Assembly (NCBI GenBank): GCA_014377055.1
Contig: JACMQJ010000553.1
Coordinates: forward strand, 1-8,421
Direction: 5' to 3'
DNA length: 8,421 nucleotides
Origin: Candidatus Sericytochromatia bacterium
GTDB lineage: Bacteria; Cyanobacteriota; Sericytochromatia; UBA7694; JACMQJ01
The notes beneath the pieces were generated by a model that worked only from the letters and a program-made list of their open reading frames with translations, did not search any database and was not told the DNA's origin. Shown piece by piece: positions 5,557-8,421 of the stretch. Each line of letters opens with the position of its first letter. Position 1 is the stretch's first letter. Both the position numbers and the translations under genes were made by a program.

Positions 5557-7830
5557 TTAATGCTCAAGTTTTACCAAAGATAATTTTTCTTTCCAGCCCT
5601 TTGGTAACCACCATGCAGCTTTTCCTAAAAGCTTAAGTATTGAAGGTACAATCATAATTCTAATAATCGTTGAATCAATTAAAACAGCTGTAGATAATCC
5701 TAATCCCATTTCTTGTACCAAAATTACTTCTGAAAAGGAAAAAGCCGAAAAAACTATGACCATTATTAAGGCTGCACTGGTAATAATACTTCCACTTTTT
5801 TCCAAGCCCATTGCTACAGCTTGTTCAGGATCTCCTGTTTTGTCATATTCTTCTTTAATTCGGCTCATCATAAATATTTCATAATCCATACTTAGACCAA
5901 AAATAATACAGAATAAAACTAGAGGAGTTATTATTAACAAAGCTCCTGGTATATGTTTTATACCTAATAACTGGGTTGTAAAACCATATTGAAATACCAA
6001 TACTAACCATCCATAACTAGCTGTAACCGAAAGTAAATTCATCAAAATAGCTTTAATTGGTAATAATATTGACCCCAGTAATGAAAACATAATAATATAT
6101 GTTGCTATAATTATTAAAGCAATAATCAAAGGAAAATACTTATAAACAGCATCTTGAAAATCAACATTGGTTGAACCACCTCCACCAATCATAATTTTAA
6201 AATTTGTTGAGGCAAACTCATTTCTAAGCAATCTTATCTTTTTTACAGCATACCAATCAGCTATATCTACACTGGTATCTTTGTGTAATGCCCATAGTAT
6301 TGTACTTTTACCATCATTTGAAACAAAAGGGTTTGATGACTCGGCAAGTTGAAACGTTTGCAAAGTCAATGTATTAGCATAAAGATTATTATAAGCATCT
6401 AAGGTCATATCCGACTTTGGATCAACAAGACCTAAAACTCTAGTTATTTCTGGCAAATCAGATATTTTTTTAGCAAATTTATATATTTCTTTGATATTTT
6501 TTTGTTCATAAACACTAGACCCATCTTTTGTTTCAAAGCTAATTCCAATTGGCGAAAATTTTCGACTAGGATCAATTTCCATCATATTCATAAAGCCTTG
6601 TCTTGAGTCCAAATATTCAGGCATCAAGACTACGCTTGAATTCCATAATTTCATGTGTAATGCAAAATAACTAACAAATAATAATATTGATACTCCACCA
6701 ATCAAAAAAGTCCATGAATATTTCATAACTGTTTTTGACCATCTTAACCAAAATTCTTTTGGACTAGAGCTATATTTTACCAATCGGTGAAAAGCTCTTG
6801 GTGAATTTATTCTATCCCCTAAAAATGAAAAAATAACAGGTAAGAGGGTTAGAGCTAGTAAAATAGCTATTGCGACTACCAAAATACCACTAAATCCAAT
6901 TGATCTAGTTAAAATAAGATTAGGTATGAGTAAAGCGGCCATACCAATAGATACTGCTAATCCTGAATAAGATACAGCCTTACCTGATGTTACAACTGTT
7001 TCGATAGCTGCTTGCTCTGGTGTTAGACCTTTGTCTAACTCTTCTCTAAATCTACTTACCATAAATAGACAATAATCAAGACCTACACCTAAGCCCATCA
7101 TTGATGTTATTGCTTTGCAAAATGTTGCTAACTCAATATACTGACCTATAACATAAAGAGTTCCTAGAGTTATAACAATACTCATAACAGCTATCATGAC
7201 AGGTAATAAAGCAGAAACTAATGCCCCAAAAACAATAATTAAAAGAAGTATCGCAATTGGTAAAATTCTTTTTTCTGCTTTGGCACTATCTTTTTCACTT
7301 ACTTGAGTCATATCTCTGACGATAATCTGGCTTCCTGTAATGTGTGATTCTATCTCTGGATCAAGTTTTAATAATCTAATTCTTTCGGATAGAGCATTGG
7401 CATCTTCGCTTGTTTGATCGGCTGAATTATCTTTTAGACCTATTAATAAAAATGTAGATTTTCTATCTTTGCTAATAAAAGAATTATCAAAATTATAATC
7501 ATAGACAGCCCCAACTTCTTTACTTTTTTGGGCAATATTTTTTATTGTATTAATGGTGTTGATGTATTCAGGAGAACTAAGAGTATATTTTTTACTCTTT
7601 AATGTAACAATAATATTTTTTGTATATTGTTGACTAAATTTTTTTGATATAAGTTCAGTTTGCTCATAAGATTCACTACCTTTAACATAAGAACCTTCAC
7701 CTTTTAATATCTTATCAATATTGAAAGCACCAATAGAAGCAATAAGAGTTAAAATAATCCAAAAGCTAAGAATAATTACTCTATACTGAATAACTTTTTC
7801 GCCTAGTACTCTAAAAATATCTTTTTTCAT
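5557..7830 (-). CDS. MMPL/RND-superfamily membrane transporter
   Basis: Inner-membrane protein of 757 residues with the two-fold repeat of the MMPL branch of RND transporters. Each half has one helix, a large extracytoplasmic loop and five more helices. Predicted helices lie near 16-37, 190-258 (several), 287-336 (two), 371-391, 565-613 (two), 627-645, 680-700 and 709-731, with loops at about 38-188 and 392-563. The proton-relay Asp-Tyr pairs are present in both halves: GLD252Y253CLFMVSR and SMD649Y650EIFMMSR, matching the D/Y pairs of mycobacterial MmpL3. The C-terminal signature DSTIIR-x-MIVPSILKLLG-x-AAWWLPKG (719-745) is typical. Members export lipids, siderophores or drugs by proton motive force; the cargo here is unknown. 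It is the first gene of the minus-strand cluster, divergent from the SDR gene. No SD is seen before ATG 7830; a 6-codon reading frame ends on it (TAATG). Confidence 0.92.
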   Translation of the reverse strand: MKKDIFRVLGEKVIQYRVIILSFWIILTLIASIGAFNIDKILKGEGSYVKGSESYEQTELISKKFSQQYTKNIIVTLKSKKYTLSSPEYINTINTIKNIAQKSKEVGAVYDYNFDNSFISKDRKSTFLLIGLKDNSADQTSEDANALSERIRLLKLDPEIESHITGSQIIVRDMTQVSEKDSAKAEKRILPIAILLLIIVFGALVSALLPVMIAVMSIVITLGTLYVIGQYIELATFCKAITSMMGLGVGLDYCLFMVSRFREELDKGLTPEQAAIETVVTSGKAVSYSGLAVSIGMAALLIPNLILTRSIGFSGILVVAIAILLALTLLPVIFSFLGDRINSPRAFHRLVKYSSSPKEFWLRWSKTVMKYSWTFLIGGVSILLFVSYFALHMKLWNSSVVLMPEYLDSRQGFMNMMEIDPSRKFSPIGISFETKDGSSVYEQKNIKEIYKFAKKISDLPEITRVLGLVDPKSDMTLDAYNNLYANTLTLQTFQLAESSNPFVSNDGKSTILWALHKDTSVDIADWYAVKKIRLLRNEFASTNFKIMIGGGGSTNVDFQDAVYKYFPLIIALIIIATYIIMFSLLGSILLPIKAILMNLLSVTASYGWLVLVFQYGFTTQLLGIKHIPGALLIITPLVLFCIIFGLSMDYEIFMMSRIKEEYDKTGDPEQAVAMGLEKSGSIITSAALIMVIVFSAFSFSEVILVQEMGLGLSTAVLIDSTIIRIMIVPSILKLLGKAAWWLPKGWKEKLSLVKLEH

Positions 7831-7864
7831 TAGTTATAATAATTACTCATAATATCCATTTATT

Positions 7865-7895
7865 TTTGTCTAAAAATAAGACAAATCTAATTATA
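7865..7895 (-). promoter_or_regulatory. Transporter promoter -10 and adjoining operator-like dyad
   Basis: On the minus strand a perfect TATAAT (7895-7890) lies about 60 nt before the transporter ATG. The sequence at -35 distance (TATTAA) is poor, so an activator or an alternative sigma factor is possible. Just downstream of the -10, near the expected transcription start, is a perfect inverted repeat: TTTGTCT (7865-7871) and AGACAAA (7879-7885) around a 7-nt centre. The position suits a repressor operator or a short 5'-UTR stem. Such transporters are often controlled by TetR-type repressors, but no regulator gene is in view. Confidence 0.4.
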
Positions 7896-7976
7896 CAGGT
7901 AAAACCTCAAGGTTAATATGAAGTTAAGGTTTTTAATAATGTAATTTTAATAATTTATGTTTTTTATAAGACAAAT
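7876..7976 (+). repeat. Two direct copies of ATAAGACAAAT, 90 bp apart
   Basis: ATAAGACAAAT occurs at 7876-7886 and again at 7966-7976, in the same orientation with a period of 90 bp. The first copy is half of the dyad at the transporter promoter. The second is half of the imperfect palindrome TAAGACAAATTTGTTTAA (7967-7984, 7 of 9 pairs matching, perfect core ACAAATTTGT) upstream of the SDR gene. The sharing suggests one regulator acting on both divergent genes. Confidence 0.45.
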
Positions 7977-8028
7977 TTGTTTAATTTAGTTAATATTAGT
8001 TTTAAGTCAGATTATTAATTTTAATGTT

Positions 8029-8033
8029 GAGGA
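8029..8033 (+). promoter_or_regulatory. Shine-Dalgarno GAGGA for the SDR gene
   Basis: GAGGA lies 9 nt before the ATG at 8043. It is the only strong ribosome-binding site in the window and fixes the start of the SDR gene. Confidence 0.75.
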
Positions 8034-8042
8034 AAATAAAAA

Positions 8043-8421
8043 ATGGATTTAGAAAATAATACAGTACTTATTACAGGTGGTTCAGCAGGTATAGGATTTG
8101 CATTAGCCGAAAAATTTGTTAGAGCAGGAAGTAAAGTTATTGTTTGTGGTCGTAGAAAAGAAGTTTTAGAACAAGCAAAAGAAACACTTCCCGAACTAGG
8201 TATTTATGTTTGTGATGTTGGTGTTGAAAAAGAAAGAATTAATTTATTTAATTGGATAAGTGAAAATTATCCTAATCTCAATGTCCTAATTAATAATGCA
8301 GGTATACAGAGATGGAAAAAGTTAAATACAGATGAAGAATGGAGTGAAACTCAAAAAGAAATTGCCATTAATTTTGAAGCTCCAATTCATTTGGCAAATC
8401 TTTTTATTCCACATTTGTTAA
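8043..8421 (+). CDS. Short-chain dehydrogenase/reductase (3'-truncated by window edge)
   Basis: The first 126 codons of a classical SDR oxidoreductase are present; the frame is still open at the window end. The dinucleotide-binding motif is T11-GGSAGIG18. The second beta strand ends with C-G36-R37-R38, where arginines usually favour NADP(H) (inference). Next come CD58V for the adenine contact, NNAG at 84-87 and the tetrad Asn in AIN110FEAP. The catalytic Ser and YxxxK would lie beyond the edge. The opening is close to DltE/YdfG-like cytosolic SDRs of unassigned substrate. It is divergent from the MMPL transporter and shares a 212-bp regulatory region with it. Confidence 0.9.
   Translation, partial: MDLENNTVLITGGSAGIGFALAEKFVRAGSKVIVCGRRKEVLEQAKETLPELGIYVCDVGVEKERINLFNWISENYPNLNVLINNAGIQRWKKLNTDEEWSETQKEIAINFEAPIHLANLFIPHLL

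Noticed and set aside
5397..6352. Plus-strand open frames within miaA and the transporter
   Set aside because: They are antisense shadows of intact conserved genes.
1..8421. CRISPR array, tRNA, insertion sequence or defence cassette
   Set aside because: No regularly spaced repeats, cloverleaf, transposase or nuclease motifs were seen; the genes are metabolic, transport and RNA-modification types.

Overview
The window is AT-rich (roughly 30% G+C by eye), gene-dense bacterial DNA using the standard bacterial code: TGG is used for Trp and no reading frame needs TGA. Strong Shine-Dalgarno sites are scarce; only the last gene has a clear GAGGA. The MiaA (an 'IPEVE...DLRKKL' stretch after GGTGLYIK) and the short single-function RlmL/YpsC-type methyltransferase recall cyanobacteria-related and Firmicutes-like lineages. 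A low-GC Melainabacteria/Vampirovibrionia-type organism is one guess, but the sequence alone does not settle this.

Layout. Positions 1-901 (+) hold the 3' part of a class C beta-lactamase-fold serine hydrolase cut by the window edge. Positions 1037-1270 (+) encode a 77-residue protein that is a diverged, free-standing copy of the N-terminal extension of the next gene's product. Positions 1276-3285 (+) encode a complete 669-residue urocanate hydratase (hutU) of the long, animal-like class. A perfect 12-bp hairpin (3301-3330) separates it from a convergent minus-strand cluster. In order of transcription the cluster is an MMPL/RND-type 12-helix transporter (7830-5557), the tRNA dimethylallyltransferase miaA (5545-4628) and a THUMP-containing 23S rRNA methyltransferase of the RlmL/YpsC family (4520-3348). 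A 212-bp divergent intergenic region (7831-8042) with several dyads separates the transporter from the start of an SDR-family dehydrogenase (8043 to the window edge).

How the genes work together. The plus-strand pair (short ORF + hutU) looks like a two-gene unit. The short ORF ends 5 nt before hutU, and its last sense codon, AGG, is the only plausible ribosome-binding element for hutU. No hutH, hutI or formiminoglutamate-degrading gene is present, so urocanate would have to come from elsewhere in the genome. The minus-strand cluster joins an envelope transporter to two RNA-modification enzymes; transporter and miaA are 11 nt apart, and rlmL may also have its own promoter inside the miaA end/intergenic region.

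The most unusual item is the stand-alone urocanase N-terminal domain. It aligns without gaps over all 77 residues (44/77 identical by hand count) and stops about where the catalytic core shared with the short bacterial urocanases begins. The second item of interest is a set of AGACAAA half-sites around the divergent transporter/SDR promoters, with another copy upstream of rlmL. I saw no CRISPR array, tRNA, rRNA, insertion sequence or recognisable defence system.
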